DNA of 64,000 nt from Glebionis coronaria (Eukaryota > Streptophyta > Magnoliopsida > Asterales > Asteraceae). The notes beneath the pieces were generated by a model. The model was not told the origin of the DNA. It saw only the letters and a list, made by a program, of their open reading frames with translations, and made no database searches. The translations under genes were made by a program, and so were the position numbers. Where the stretch lies: contig CM046877.1 in the NCBI GenBank assembly GCA_025667525.1, positions 296,356,364 to 296,420,363 of the forward strand. Direction: 5' to 3'. Shown piece by piece: positions 30,181-44,033 of this stretch (its first letter is position 1; every line of letters starts with the position of its first letter).

Positions 30181-33100
30181 TCTCATAAAAACAATTAATC
30201 ATAAAAAAAATCACACGGGTCACACATAACCCCATCTTAAACGTTCAGAATATACCACACGAAGTAATTAACATTAGTCGTACAAAATCACCTTATTGAA
30301 ATATTACGTACATACAAACCTAGTTCGTCAAAACGAATTCATCGATATAAAAATCATTCGACGTATACATAACCCTCTCGGAAACATCACAATCCAATCA
30401 AACACAAAAGCCATTATGAAACACATACAACCACATTACGACATGGTTGCAAAAATAGCCAAACCATGCCAAGTAAATAAGTTCAGTCAAGTTAACTCAT
30501 GCTTGCTAGTCAGTCAAGCCATGATAACATAAGAAATATCGACATGATTCTCGGATGAGTCCAGTCAAAAGAAAATCACAAGTTAAAGCAGGTTCACAGC
30601 TTGCTAGCTATAGATGCAAATCCATAAAGAAATAAAATACAAAAATATGTCATCGCAGGGTGTTCACACACGGATCTAATACCCAAAAGATATTACAAGA
30701 TCACCATCTCACTTCCATCCCAAGCGTGGTCAAAATCTCATTAAGCATCATTGTTCACAGTTGAAAATATATTACATGGCACGTGTTCTCCATGATCGGA
30801 CGTCATTGGACGATGTCGTCTCAAGTTCTCACAACTTTCAATCACTCGACTAGATCACATACAACAGAAACACATAAAAGGCAAGGGTTTAGCACATAAA
30901 CATCAACTATGGATATCTGTCGTTTAACCTTCGATGATCCAAGAATATTGAGTCAAGCAAAGAGGACTCCTCACTTGCATAAACGAAGACGAAATTGGAA
31001 TTGTCCTCCAATTACCTATGCACAGTTGGTAAACTTCAACAGTTTATCAATTGTCGTTTGACATATAAAAAAAACAAGAAAAGAAAACAAATAAAGTACG
31101 ATACGGTTGATGTAGGAGAAGTCTTCTTCATTCCCCTCAGAGTTATTCGAACTCGGATTTCATCTACTTCGGCATTTCTCAATTTTTGGTTAAAATTCCT
31201 TCTCAGTGTCGGTACGAGTCCCTTTGGTATTTCATCAACATCCTAGTGATTCCGATGGAATTAGCATGTTACATATAACACATAAAGACATTTTTCCCTT
31301 AATTACTCGGTCAAGGTGACTTACTAAGTCATCGCAAAACGAAAGAAAGGATTTCAAGGAAACACAAGAAAATTATAAAATTTCTTTAGGAATTAAAAAT
31401 AATACAATTACTTGCGTAAGGATCCACCATTTTAAAAACGTTCTCATCCAAACATTTATCAAAACACTACAAGTTTGAAGATGACCAATTTATTTGACAC
31501 GACGGCGCTCTTCCTAAACCATGCATAATTAGCCAGATCATGCATACTTGAGGACTAAGCAAAGATAATCAACAAAACAGGACTCTTCCCGAATTATGCA
31601 TAGTTAGCTAAGCTGTGCATAATTAAGGATCGAGTGACGACACAAACATTATTATTACATACCAAATATGACTACGAAAGTTTTCGACCTAATTCTTCAA
31701 AATAATTAAATCATTTGAAATGGAATTTGAAATGGGAAAATATTGTTACTAGCGTTTTAAGAAACACATCAAACATTTTTCTTCCACTTTGGAAACATAC
31801 TTTTGCTTTGCCTTTTTATGAGGGAAATAAATAAATCGACACCATTTACATTTGGTTCACAAAACATTTCACACACTCATACATATTTTCAAAATAGACA
31901 ATTCACCAAATAATGGTAAGGTGGTTCAAGATTAAAGACCATTGCAAGCACAACAAGTAATAAAATCAAGAATCAATGAGATCGAACGAGGTAAACGAGC
32001 AATATAATTTCCACCTGAAATTAACTGCATTAGAAATGGAAATACTTCGAAGACATGACAAAAGTTTCGAGAAAACAACAACAATATATAAATACATGAA
32101 GTAAACATTGAATATCAACACAAGTGTCAAAAATAGAACAACGATCATAACTCCCATCGTCTCGAGTTGCACACACATTCCACCAAGGGTATACGGGGAG
32201 AGGAGAGGGATCACCTGGTCGAATAGAAACAATTTCACCAGGAAGATCTATTTCTTTCACCTCTACAATTCGGTAAAGCGGCTTCGCCTCCTCGCTTTTG
32301 TTCAAAATAAATAAATAACCACTTTAATGAAGACTTATAGCATCATTCAAGTAAATACAAAATTTTAGGTTCCATTAATCGAAAGAAGAAACGTTACGGC
32401 GTCCATGAACAAGACAAAAATACACCAGGGGGCATTCCCTTATTATCATGTAATAGCGAAGTAGCAATTTAAAAATAAATATAATAATAATGGTTTCATA
32501 CCATAGACAATATTAAAATGAACAATCACATGACTACTCAAGTTTAGATACAGACCCACAAAATCAAAGAAGGGATGTCGTACAATCGAACAATCGTGAC
32601 TCAAAACATTAGATATACATCTTTTAAAAATACTATACAAGTAGGCGTGTGTTGTGTAATCCATTTGCATATTCGGATCAATGTTACTTTGTACATTATA
32701 AAACTGAACATTTGTGTATTGTTAATTTATGTTATACCATTTAAGATTTCATACGTGTCATTTTTCAACTTATAAAGTTTTTATTTCGAGAAAAACTACA
32801 ATCTCAAAGAAAATTTTCTAACATTAGTTGATTCGGTGACTCGGTTATTATAATTGGTGAAATCATTAGTTTTGAAAATTCTCGATACTCGTGTCAAAAT
32901 ATCATTAATGCTCATAGCTTAAGTACCAAAAACGTTCATAGTAAGAATTTTCCAAGTTTTACGTTATTATTATTACGACTCATCTTATCACATATATACA
33001 CGTATCCAACATGACTCAAACTAGTCCAATTACTTAAAATTAACCTTTGACTTTTTATTATACACATGTCTTCCTTAAAACTGATTTGTTATATCATATT

Positions 33101-34980
33101 CGCTCAATTTGACTCAAATGCTAAAGAGGTTTCACGTAGTATTATTTCGAATAACTTACTGATTTTAGTCGAGACTCGAAACTGGATAATAATAAAAGAA
33201 TAAACAGTCAAAATGCTTATTTCAATCAATTCTAAAATATAGAAAATTCAACTTTTAATCCTTATCCCATTATCAAATGATTTTAAAATTAACACATTTC
33301 GTAGCGGAATAAAATAACGTTCCATCAACTTTTAATAATTTATTTCAAGCGTTAGAATTTCTCACTTAAAGTGTATATTTTAAATTTTATCCCAGTTTAT
33401 TTACTACAACAAGTGACGAGTTTTAGTTTATACCAATGCATATAACTTGACCTTATGTTTAAAATAAAACCAATTTTACAATGTTTTTAGCTCCCAAAAT
33501 ACGTGACCAAATTCTTCTACTCATGTTTTATATTACCAAGTACGCCAAAAGTTTGCTACATTAACCCAAAAATTGATTTACACCTAGCCCAAAGCTACAT
33601 ATGCTCAATAGTCATATCGTAAATTTTATTATAACTCCTTTCTCAAATTAAATTAAACAAATTCTTAACAAGTCCGTCACAAGCTTCTAGTATCAAATTA
33701 TTAATATATGAAAACAAAGATTCTACGAGTAATATAATTGCTTATTACGATTTACCAACCAAGGTTCAAGGAAAATAATTTCACTTTATCCATTTATTCT
33801 CTACACATAATTTACTGGTTACAAGACACATCATAAGTTATTTTTAGCCAAAAATTTCATTCACCATATATTTATTATGTAAGACGCTCTATGTTTAAAT
33901 CGTTCAATTAACAAAGTTTAATGTTTATTTAACTGGCACAATTGTCGGACCTCGTCATATAAAATATCAAATGCAAAATAATGAGACAGCAAGACAAATG
34001 CAATAAACGGAATGAGAATAGGTATGCCTACTAAGTGTTGTTATCGGCCTCGGATGAGTCTCGAAATCGTACACCACAAAATTAACACAAACCAACCAAA
34101 TTTCAAGTTATCGCGATTGATCACAACGCTAGTTTATTTTAAAACACATCTTTAATTTCAAGTAGGATGATAAAAACGATTAAATGGCGATACGCCTCAA
34201 CCACGTTTCATAATATACACACACATGATTCGCCGCTACGATGTACGCATCGTTGATTATACTTCGTCTATATTATAGTTACGCCAACTAACATATCAAA
34301 CCCATAAGGAATAAAGGAAATAAAATAATATGTAAGTAAATTACGTTTCAAAAGAAGATGTCCAAGAATGACACATCATGGTGCGATAACGACAATCGAG
34401 ATCGATCTAGTCAATATACAATATGTTACGAAGCGTTATTTACGTACCTAGAGTATCAAACGAAGTTCACATTCGGTTATTCGAACAATAAATTAATTAT
34501 CAAGATTGATAATTAGCGGTGAGGCTGAATTCTCAACAAAACCGCATTGTAAAATGTACGATAATCATACGAGGACCATTGCTTCACATGCAATGCCTCT
34601 AAATACCATAGTATATACATACCTATATATATACAATCATTCCTACATACACGTAGGATTACAACGCAGTGTTGCCATGTGATGCAATGTAGCCCGTTAT
34701 GCCAAATACATGCAACATATAAGATAATCTTACAAGAATTTGTAAATTACGATGATAAGTACTCAACGTACACAAAAATGTATCTCAATATATATCATAA
34801 TATTTACTTACTAAATACTAGGGAATTCATATCAGTTTTGAGGGATACATCTAAAATATAAAGCAATGCTAAAGAAATCTTACCGGAGCCATGTAGGATA
34901 GTTGTGTGCTTGGACAATTTCTTACGACACCAAAATTTATAGTTTAGGATTTTTCAAAATGACCTAGTTCTCTATAACGC
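30181..34980 (-). other. Interior of Tekay-5 without recognisable coding
   Basis: No gag, protease, RT or RNase H motif was seen on either strand. Short ORFs such as the minus-strand 32030-32305 have no supporting motif. It may be decayed pol or unrelated filler as in large LTR derivatives. Confidence 0.5.
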
Positions 34981-34996
34981 ATGGCTCTGATACCAA
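34981..34996 (-). promoter_or_regulatory. Primer binding site of Tekay-5
   Basis: On the minus strand TTGGTATCAGAGCCAT follows the 5' LTR after two bases. It is a perfect initiator tRNA-Met site. Confidence 0.9.
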
Positions 34997-34998
34997 TC

Positions 34999-37796
34999 TA
35001 TAACACCCCACCAAATGCTATGCGCAGCGAAACTACAACATTTGGGTGCTACGCAGTTATCAACACACATAAGCTATATTAAATGACTCAAAGAGATGTA
35101 AAAGTTTAAACCTAAATTTAAACACGTTTAAATCGTACAAGTCTACAGTTTTCTAAATCCCAAGATGATACAAAACAGAGTTTGTGTTTGGTCCCCATCG
35201 AATCTCAACCCCAAAAGATACATTATGTTCACATGATAGAAAAATAAAAGAGTTTCAAGTTAAAATAAGGGTAGAAAAACAAATAGACCACCAAGACACA
35301 CAACTCCCATCCTTTGCATGCTCCTTGCTACACATCATCGATTACCTGAAACACATGCTTAAAATTGTCAACACAAAGGTTGAGCGAATCTATAGGCTTA
35401 TCAAATCATAAGTGGAACACAAGAGAAAAATCAATCATAATCATTTAATAGAATTGTGCGCATACAATCTATTATTCAAGTATTTCATATTTAGCAAAGC
35501 TAATTGGTTGTATTTAAGCTCATGACACCGACTCGTTAACTTAATCACCCGCGCCAAAATGCCGGCATGATCAAAATGAAACCATTGCCCCTCTTAAGGT
35601 ATTAGTTGCCATATTTATACCTTATCTCTTATCACAAGTTATCCGTCCGCAGAGGGTACTCAGCGTACTAGCTCTCGTCTCGGATAGGGTCGTCAACCCC
35701 ATAGTACTATCAATTGTATAAGCGGTTATTTCCGACGCACACAAGGGCAAGACAATAATTAACGGTTTATGAAATTAGGGCCTTTTGCAACAAGGTACTC
35801 AATACAATCTAAACAACATTCAGTTCCAAACAATCATTCATGACTTGTGTTCCATTTATTTTAAATAGCATGTATCCCCTCGCGAATTAAAATCATTTCA
35901 AAACAGTAGAAAGCGAGGCTATAGACTCACCTTGCGTAGTAGTAGTGGTTCAAGCGAAGACGTAACAAGAAATATCACAGACGATGTGGATGCCCCCGGA
36001 AATCAAATACAACACCTAACGAATAAACACTTAATGAATAAACTAGTTCAAGTACTTTCAAGTACTGTATGTATATAATTAAAGTCACTCAAAGTTTGTA
36101 TAGACTCACGCCAAAAATCCATACAAGTGATTATTACTAGACTCGTACTATCTATCTATGTATTTAGAAATATTTCAAATTTTATAACTTTGCCGGTACT
36201 TACCAAAAGTACGGGCTGTATTCTATGACTTAAGCATTTCTATAAATTACAAGAAAATTCACAAAAATACCTCATGACCTGTATAAAACCCATATTTAAT
36301 CTCATGAAAAGTTTTCACTTTTATGACCCGTTACACATCACATTACTAGACGTACACATTTTAGACTGATTTTGCACTTCTATCACGTAGGACTTGTTTG
36401 ACCCATTTAAAATACACTATTGACCAATCCAACACCTAAGTCTAAAAATAGACTCACAAATGCAGGTTTGAAAGCAAAAATTAACTTTCAATCATTTACT
36501 AAACTCTATCTATGGTCCCCAGGATTTGACCCAAAACCAACACAAATTCGGATTATGTTAGTTCTCATCTCCCGGTACACGAACTTTCAAAATTACATAA
36601 CTTTTGACTCATTTGGAGTCGTAAGATCTAATTTATACCAAAATGAAGCTAAGACAAAGCTCTACAACTACATCCTATGTTTATGACCTGTTTACAAAAT
36701 TAAACCCACAGAAAACTTCCCTCAACAATCTGCCTAATTTTTCCTCTTTCAAAATCAACTCAAATCATCATTTCAATCCATTCCAACAACTATTAGACCT
36801 ATAATAACCTCATATGAACAATCCTAAATATCCTAAACATCCTATATCACTTGTAAAATCAAACATTCATAAAAACCCATTTTATAAACTAACATATAAA
36901 ATAATTAAATTAATTAGAAATGATAATAACATGAATATAGAAACATACCCATTACAATTAGAATCAAACACTCAAGAACACCCAAACCAGCAATTATTTC
37001 GTGGGTTTTAGGGCTGTAGAACACCAAAAACATAAATCCCCATCTTGTTTAATTGATTATCTTCACTCCTAAACATAAGATTTAAACATGCATTAAGAAA
37101 AACTAGATCAAAACCCACTTGTTCATATGGATAAATTTTTGAAAAAATTAAAGATGTTGCATGTGTGTTTTTAATGGATGAAAGGACTTACAAAGATGAA
37201 ATAAGGATGGGTCTTTGATTGCTTTTTCCGAAAACCAAAAAAAAAATGGTGGTGGAGGTGGCGGCTTGTGGTGGCCGGCGGCTACAAGAGAGAGGGTGGG
37301 GAAAACCCTAATTTTTTTGAGTGAAAAATGGTGTGTGAGTTTTCCCTTCTTTATTTTTGTAAAATGGGAGGGTTTAATTTGAAAATTAACTATCTTTTGG
37401 CCTTAACATAAAACAACTTATTTAAAGAGCAGGATTATGACATACTAGTCGGTTTTAAATTTTTGCGGGAGTCAGGATTTGTAAAATTACTTTCCAAATG
37501 TTAAAACGCACACAAAACGAATATTCATACGGTTCTGACTCGACTTAAAACGTAATAAAATAAAAACTTCGAAAAACTCAAATATCGATCAATCGATAAT
37601 AAAATGTAAACTTTTGGGCATCCGTCGGGATCGTAGTCGTTGTCGGCTTTCTTAAATCGTCAATCGTCAAGATTACGACTTTCAACATCGGTTTCAACTT
37701 AAACCGTCAAACATATAACAAACGAAATTTCTTAAAAATTTCAAAAATATTCGTAAATGAGGGTAAAATAAATGACGTTGGGTTCGGGGTATCACA
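34999..37796 (-). repeat. Tekay-5 5' LTR (2,798 bp)
   Basis: It is the empty-site partner of the other LTR. On the plus strand it starts TATAACACCCC, the second base mutated from G to A, and ends GGGGTATCACA. In the first 325 bp about 18 positions differ from the other LTR, mostly transitions. Confidence 0.92.
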
Positions 37797-39938
37797 AACA
37801 TGCTCAATAAAAACATCAAAACGAGTTTTGTTAAGCCTGACTATCTCAAGAAAGTTCAAAGTATTACGCCTGGTCTTTATGATATCGGTTGCTATAATGA
37901 TAATCTTGCCCTTATGCTTTCCCCCGACTCTGAAGAAATCCTTCGTCGTGACGCAGAACGTCAATCCAACCTAAATGACTTCATCGCACCTTACGATTAT
38001 ACCGCATGGAATGAGAAACATGTCATTAACTTTGTCCCTCAAAAAGAGCGTTCATATGAACAAGACTATTTTCGAAATATTCCACCAACGGATAATCACA
38101 CGGAAACGAAAAGTTCTTCAAAAAGGGGTTTCAAAAAGCAGTCAATTTTGTTAGAAAAGCGAATTTTAGATGTAAAACGTAAATGGGATGAAAAATGTAA
38201 AAGTGTTCAGCAATTTGAGTTTATAAAACAAGGGTTTTAAAATTATACAAAGGTGTTGTCGATTATGAAATTTTTTCTAGAGATACCGTTTGGAATATTA
38301 AACCTCACCCACAAGTAGAAGTCGTCATTCAACAATGCATTGTCCTAACCATCGATGACCTTTCAACTAATGTGGAAATGTTTTATAATGCTCTCACTAA
38401 GGAAATGACAACTGATTTAGGATATGTCAAATCTCTTGAAGATGAAGTTGATTTTCTTCAAACTAAATTAAAGACACAAGAAACCCAACTATCTAACGAA
38501 TTTGATCGACCTTCGCGAAAATTCTATCGTATAGACCATCTGAATGTTTTAGTTGTTGATAAGTGTCACAACCTTGAGCTTGAGCTTTCAAAAAAGGTTG
38601 AGTCATACTAAGAACTTGAGAAAAGATTTTTTAATCTTGAGAAAAGTTTTCACACCCTTGAACTTTCTTCACAAAGTGATGATCAATCTCATAATCATAA
38701 AAAATATCTCGAACTTGCAGCATCTTTGTTTCATACATCAAATGAATTTTTTTTTGAAATAAATGATTTGAAAGCTCAACTACAAGAAAGAGACATAGCA
38801 ATTAGTGAGTTACAAAAGCTCACTGCAAATCTGAAAGGAAAGTCTGATTTGGGTAAACCATCCGCTGTTCGTCAATCGAATGCGGTTAAATGCCCTAAAT
38901 CATCTATTTTGGGAAAACCCCCACAAACTTTGCCTAAACTAGGAAATGATAAGAGCACAAATGTGATAGCACCAGGAATGTATAAGATGAACACTAGGCC
39001 CACTCAAACTGGAACATCGCGGTTAGCTCAAAATTCTAAGAAAACTAATCAACGTGTGTCTTCTTCTATAGGAGTAACTCCCACTACTAGCGTTAGCGGA
39101 CCACAACTTAAGAGCAGTAGAATGCAAGATAGAGTCATGACTAACAATAGTCAAGGGAAGAAGATGGAAGTAGAAGACCACCGTAGGAATTTCAAGTTTT
39201 CTAAGAATAAAACGTTTGTAACTGCATGTAATGACAGTTTGAATGTTAAGACTTCCAATGTTAAATTTGTTTGTGTTAACTGTGGAAAATGTGCTCGTAC
39301 TTTTAATCATGCTGCTTGTGCCTTTAATCATAATGACGTGAATGCTAGAACTAGGAAGCCTACTCTTGTGCCCACTAGTACTAGAAAACCGACCCGAACC
39401 GTGAACCAATCCACTGTCCAACCGCTTAAGAAACTAAGTGCGTTAGAATCCACTAATCTGCGTAAGCAAAACAAGTTAAAGAAGCTTTATGAGAACATGA
39501 TTAGGACATGTACACGGGGGTACTCGAAATTTACACCACCCGGATACAAATGGGTACCTAAGACAGCCACTATATTAATTGGGACTATGAATGTTAGCTT
39601 GCCTCTAGAATCTACATCTAGGTATACTAATATTTTGGAACCCACTGCTATCAAGGGATCCCTTTTGTCAAAATCTACATTGTCTCCTAATTCTTATGCA
39701 GCTCGTCGAGATCATTCTCTTCATAATGGACTCTGGGTGCACCAAGCACATGACGGGAAATCTCAAACTTCTAATTAACTTCGTAGAGAAGTTTCTAGGT
39801 ACGGTACGGTTTAGAAATGATCAGTTTGCACCGATACTCGGATATGGAGATTTGGTTCAAGGGAATATCACGATAAAACTGGTTTATTATGTCGAAGGAC
39901 TGAATCATAATTTATTCTCCCGTTGGTCAATTTTGTGA
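37797..39938 (+). pseudogene. Copia-4 gag linker and protease
   Basis: The coding resumes directly after the Tekay-5 target site with LNKNIKTSFVKPDYLKKVQ, PGLYDIGCYNDN and SPDSEEILRRDAERQSNLNDF, then passes through frameshifts. A coiled-coil-like stretch (LKAQLQERDIAISELQKL) comes near 38770. A Cys-rich block CVNCGKCARTFNHAAC is near 39270. The basic region ends in a frameshift near 39690. The protease motif MDSGCTKHMTGN lies in the 39696-39938 frame and keeps the catalytic Asp-Ser-Gly, followed by NHNLFS near its end. Four or more frames are used, so no polyprotein can be made. Confidence 0.85.
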
Positions 39939-39945
39939 TGCAGAT

Positions 39946-41072
39946 TTGGAAGTGGCGTTTCAGAAAACTACTTGCTATGTTAGAGACTACGATGGGAATG
40001 TCCTTCTTACAGGTTCTCGTGGTTCTGATCTCTACACAGTAACTCTTCAAGACACATCTTCAACAAATCCAATTTGCTTAATGGCCAAAGCTTCATCCTC
40101 TCAAGCATGGTTATGGCATCAACGATTGTCACATCTCAACTTTGACACCATCAACTTGCTTTCGAATAATGATATCGTGACCGGTCTTCCTAAGTTAAAA
40201 TTCGTCAAAGATCGCCTTTATTCTTCTTGTGAGTTGGGGAAAGCAAAACGAAAGTCTTTCAAAACAAAGACTACCCCAAGCTCAAAAGGACGATTGGAAC
40301 TTCTACCCATGGATTTATGTGGTCCCATGCGTGTAGAGAGTATTAACGGGAAAAATTATATTATCGTGATTGTTGATGATTACTCTAGATACACATGGAC
40401 TTTCTTCTTAAGATCCAAAGATGAAACACTGGAGGTTCTCAAAAACTTTCTCAAGATGATACAACGCAATCTTCAAGCTCAAGTCTTCACGGTAAGAACG
40501 AATAGGGGTACTGAATTTTTGAACAAGACTTTGCAATCTTATTTTCAAGAAGAAGGCATCGAACATCATACGTCTATTGCTCGAACTCCTAAACAAAACG
40601 GCGTTGTCGAAAGACGGAACCGTACTTTGGTTGAGGCAGCTCGAAGAATGCTTTCTGCATCAAAGTTACCACTATTCTTCTGGGCTGAAGCAATTGAAAC
40701 TGCTTGTTATACTCAAAATCGTTCTCTTGTAATCCATAGACATGAAAAGACACCTTACCACATCATCAATGGCAGGAAACCTACTGTAAAATTCTTTCAC
40801 GTATTTGTATCTTTATGATATATTCTTAAAGACGGTGAAAATCTCGACAAGATGAAAGAAAAAGGTGATGCATGTATTTTGTGGGGTATGCTACATTGTC
40901 GAAAGGATATCGAGTCTACAACAAAAGAACAAAAATTATTGTTGAAACAATTCATGTGAACTTTGACGAATTGCCACAAATGGTACTTGAACAAAACAGC
41001 TCAAGTCCCGCTCCTCAATGTCCAGCAATGGCACCTACACACAATAGTGTACGTCCCGTGCAAGAATGTTAA
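39946..41072 (+). pseudogene. Copia-4 integrase
   Basis: The pre-integrase zinc region has WLWHQRLSHLN, but one Cys of the usual CxxC pair is lost (YSSCELGKAK). In the core, MDLCGPM and VDDYSRYTW keep the first Asp. The second is changed, as RTNRGTEF has Asn where the family has Asp, and the Glu of GVVERRNRTL is kept. A stop after FVSL at 40816-40818 and a frameshift lead to the GYATLSKGYRVYNKRT block (40872-41072). The Asp to Asn change alone would abolish strand transfer. Confidence 0.9.
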
Positions 41073-41119
41073 GACAATATTCCTACAGGTGACTCGACGG
41101 ATAAGACTCAAAGGATGAG

Positions 41120-42358
41120 TTGTTTGTCTATATGATCCAATGTTTGATGAATATTACTATGGAAACAATCAAGTTGTGTCAAAGCCTTCCGATGTCAATA
41201 CTGCTGATGCACCCGAACAAAGTAACAAAGACACAACTGCATCTACCTTCAACAACCGTTGCTCAAGAGACAATTCCATTAGATACTCAACAAACTCAAG
41301 AAACCATCATACAACCAACTTCACCAACCGTCAATGCTGCACGAGGAAACAACAATCAAGCAGTCGATGCACAACCTGTCGAAGAAGAATTTATCAACCC
41401 ATTCGGTACACCGGTACGCGAAGTGGAAGAGTCTTCTACTCAACATGTTGATTCGTACAACATGCATATATTTTACCAAAGATATCCATCCACTCACCAT
41501 TGGACACGTGATCATCCATTGGAACAAGTTATTGGAAATCCTTCACAACCGGTTCGAACACACAGACAACTCGAAACCGATGGTGATGTCTATATGTTTG
41601 CACTCACCGTGAGTTCAACTGTACCTACAAACATCAAGCAAGCCATGTCTGATCATGCGTGGATTGAATCAATGCAAGACGAAATTCATCTGTTTGAACG
41701 TCTAAATGTTTGGGAACTTGTTGACAGACCCTATGGAAAGTCGATGTTACATTTCAAATGGATTTGGAAAAACAAACATGATGAAGAACAAGCAATCATC
41801 AAAAATAAATCTCGTCTTGTGGTTAAAGGATATAGTCAACAAGAAGGGATAGATTTCGATGAATCATTTGCTCCAGTCGTTCGTTTGGAAACAGTCAGGA
41901 TATTCCTTGCTTATGTTGAACATAAAGGATTCACGGTTTATCAGATGGACGTTAAAAATGCTTTTCTTAACGGTCGTTTGAAGGAAGAAGTATATGTGAA
42001 TCATCCGAAAGGGTTCGTTGATCCTCATCATCCCGACAAAGTCTACCGTCTCAAGAAGGCAGTATATGGATTCAAACAAGCTCCAAGGGCGTGGTACGAT
42101 GAACTATCAAACTTCTTGGTATCCAAAGGATTCTCCAAAGGTTCCATTGATCATACTCTCTTTATTAATAAATATGGGATGACATATTGCTTGTGCAAGT
42201 TTATGTTGATGACATCATTTTTGGTTCTACGAACCCAAAACTTTCAAAACGTTTTGAAAAATTAATGCACAACAAATTTGAAATGTCAATGATGGGGGAG
42301 CTAAAATTCTTTTTAGGCCTCCAGATTCATTAATCCCCACGTGGTATTTTTTATTAAC
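41120..42358 (+). pseudogene. Copia-4 reverse transcriptase, interrupted by Athila-6
   Basis: The frame to 42265 includes [50 protein letters not shown] and [20 protein letters not shown] frameshift near 42180 moves the catalytic YVDD (42202-42213) and GELKFFLGLQI into another frame. The text then stops at the Athila-6 target site and resumes at 53083 with NQAKYAQEILKKHGM, so the two parts join without other loss. Confidence 0.92.
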
Positions 42359-43822
42359 TGATAGGTGTGTAAACACCCATCCTTTTACCACTTAATTCTG
42401 GCTAAAACAAGACCAAAACACGTAATTAATATCATTTGTTTGGAATTATGCGTGGTTTTTGTGTTTATTGTGTTTTCAGAGCTAACCGGATGAATATTAA
42501 AGAAAACATGGGATTGCACGGGTTTTATCAAGGAAAAAGACTCAAGATAAAGTCTATTGTCCAAGACGTGCAAAAGATTTGAAGTCACTAGGCCTATTCG
42601 AAGATTTATTGAAGAAAAGGACTAAAGACGGAAGATTTTCATAAGCCGAAGAAACTCGAGTCTATTTAACGACGAGATTAAAAGACGAGTTGGATTTAAT
42701 CGACAACAAATCCCGAATCAGAATCGAAAACGTCAACTTTTCTGAAAAGACGAGAAGACAAGAAGAAGAGGAGAAAGCCCACTCACCAACCAACCACTAG
42801 GACTATATATAGTTTTTCCCTTCACACATTAGGGAGTTAGTTTTTTTTTTTCCTTTTTCCCAGGCTTTGTAGTTCGTATCATCACAAACTCCATTAGGGA
42901 GTTTGGTGATTTTCATCTTTTTCTTTTAATCTTGTAATCTTTAATCAATACTCTTGTTACTTTTCCCTTAATCAATCCATTCCATCTTTTCATTAATCTT
43001 GTTCTTCATCATCTCTTTTTGCAAGTTCTTAAGTTTTTATTTGATTCAAGTTTGATCTTAAATAGTTGTTGATTTAGTGTTTTTATTAGTGGGATTTGTT
43101 CCTTATGGTATGTTCATGATTATTGGTTAGTTTGGTTAAACCTTTTTAAGTATTTGATTTGATTTTGGATTTTTGATTAAGTTTCCCGTTCGTGTCTGCT
43201 GTTACTGTTCTTCATCTCCCAGATTTTCCGAATAGCCATTTTAGAGTTTCCCTTATTCGGAACTTTTCAATTATTCCGAATAGGTGTGTTCTCGGTTCCT
43301 TATTCGGAACTTTTATAACTTTCCGCATAGCCATTTATTGTTTTCCTATTCGGAACTTTTTAGATATTCCGAATAGGGGTATTTTATTTCCTTTACTCGG
43401 AATATTTCAAATATTCCGCATAGCCCTATTATTCCGCATGGGAGCATTTTATTCCGAATGATGTGATTTTTCCGAATCAAGCAAACTTTCCGCATGAGCC
43501 ATCTTTCCGCATAGGCAGTTTTTCCGAATGGGAGTATTTTCCGCATGGTGTACACTCTCCGAATAGAGCAATAATTTCCAATATATTCCGAATGGTCATA
43601 CTTTCCGCATAGGGTATTTTCTGACAAGGGTATTTTTCCAGTTTTGCTTATTATTTGCTACTTGATTTAAGTTTACTTAATTACCATTTTATTCACTTTC
43701 CTGTTTAGTAGAATAGAAAACCAATCCACTTTTTGTCACCAAGAACAAATCATTCTACTTTTAACTGAGATCAATTCGAGAGGATTCCGAGAATTCTGAA
43801 CCCACACAAAACGCGTGTATCA
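42359..43822 (+). repeat. Athila-6 5' LTR (1,464 bp)
   Basis: It starts TGATAGGTGTG and ends GTGTATCA. TATATATA is at 42804-42811. A degenerate TTCCGAATAGG/TTCCGCATAGG array occupies about 43213-43640. Confidence 0.95.
43213..43640 (+). repeat. TTCCGAATAG/TTCCGCATAG array in Athila-6 5' LTR
   Basis: About 20 copies of TTCCGAATA, TTCCGCATA or the inverse TTCGGAA occur at irregular spacing. The same array is in the 3' LTR at about 52473-52900. Confidence 0.85.
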
Positions 43823-43824
43823 AA

Positions 43825-43839
43825 TGGCACCGCTGCCGG
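43825..43839 (+). promoter_or_regulatory. Primer binding site of Athila-6
   Basis: TGGCACCGCTGCCGG, just after the LTR, resembles the tRNA-Asp site used by Athila elements, with two changes. Confidence 0.75.
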
Positions 43840-44033
43840 CTCTTCTCGTTAAGATCAAAAGTTTTTTGTAGAACTTGGATTTTGGGATCCGTTCCCCGTG
43901 AACGTTACTTTTTCCTAAAAATTTTCAAAAACACTAAAAAATATAAAATTTTCAAAAATCCTAAAAAGTAAAAAACAATAAAAACCAAAAATATTTTTGC
44001 TTTGTTTTTCTTTGTTCGTTCTTTTGCAGGTGT

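Larger units (their letters stand above)
26051..37796 (-). mobile_element. Tekay-5: degenerate Tekay-like gypsy element
   Basis: The target duplication AACAT is at 26046-26050 and 37797-37801. On the minus strand the 5' LTR is 37796-34999 and the 3' LTR 29631-26051. The primer site is TTGGTATCAGAGCCAT (34996-34981) and a purine tract abuts the 3' LTR (29645-29632). The long LTRs, the Met primer and an integrase tail of chromovirus type fit the Tekay lineage. Of the 5.4 kb interior, only the integrase end and the following chromodomain-like region are recognisable, so it is a strongly reduced or decayed copy. The insertion splits the Copia-4 gag frame. Confidence 0.9.

Noticed and set aside
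31966..32305. Minus-strand ORFs with KEIDLPGEIVSIRPGDP, possibly a captured host exon
   Set aside because: A donor-like CAGGTGATC follows the text, but no partner exon, acceptor or recognised protein family was found. Too short to support.
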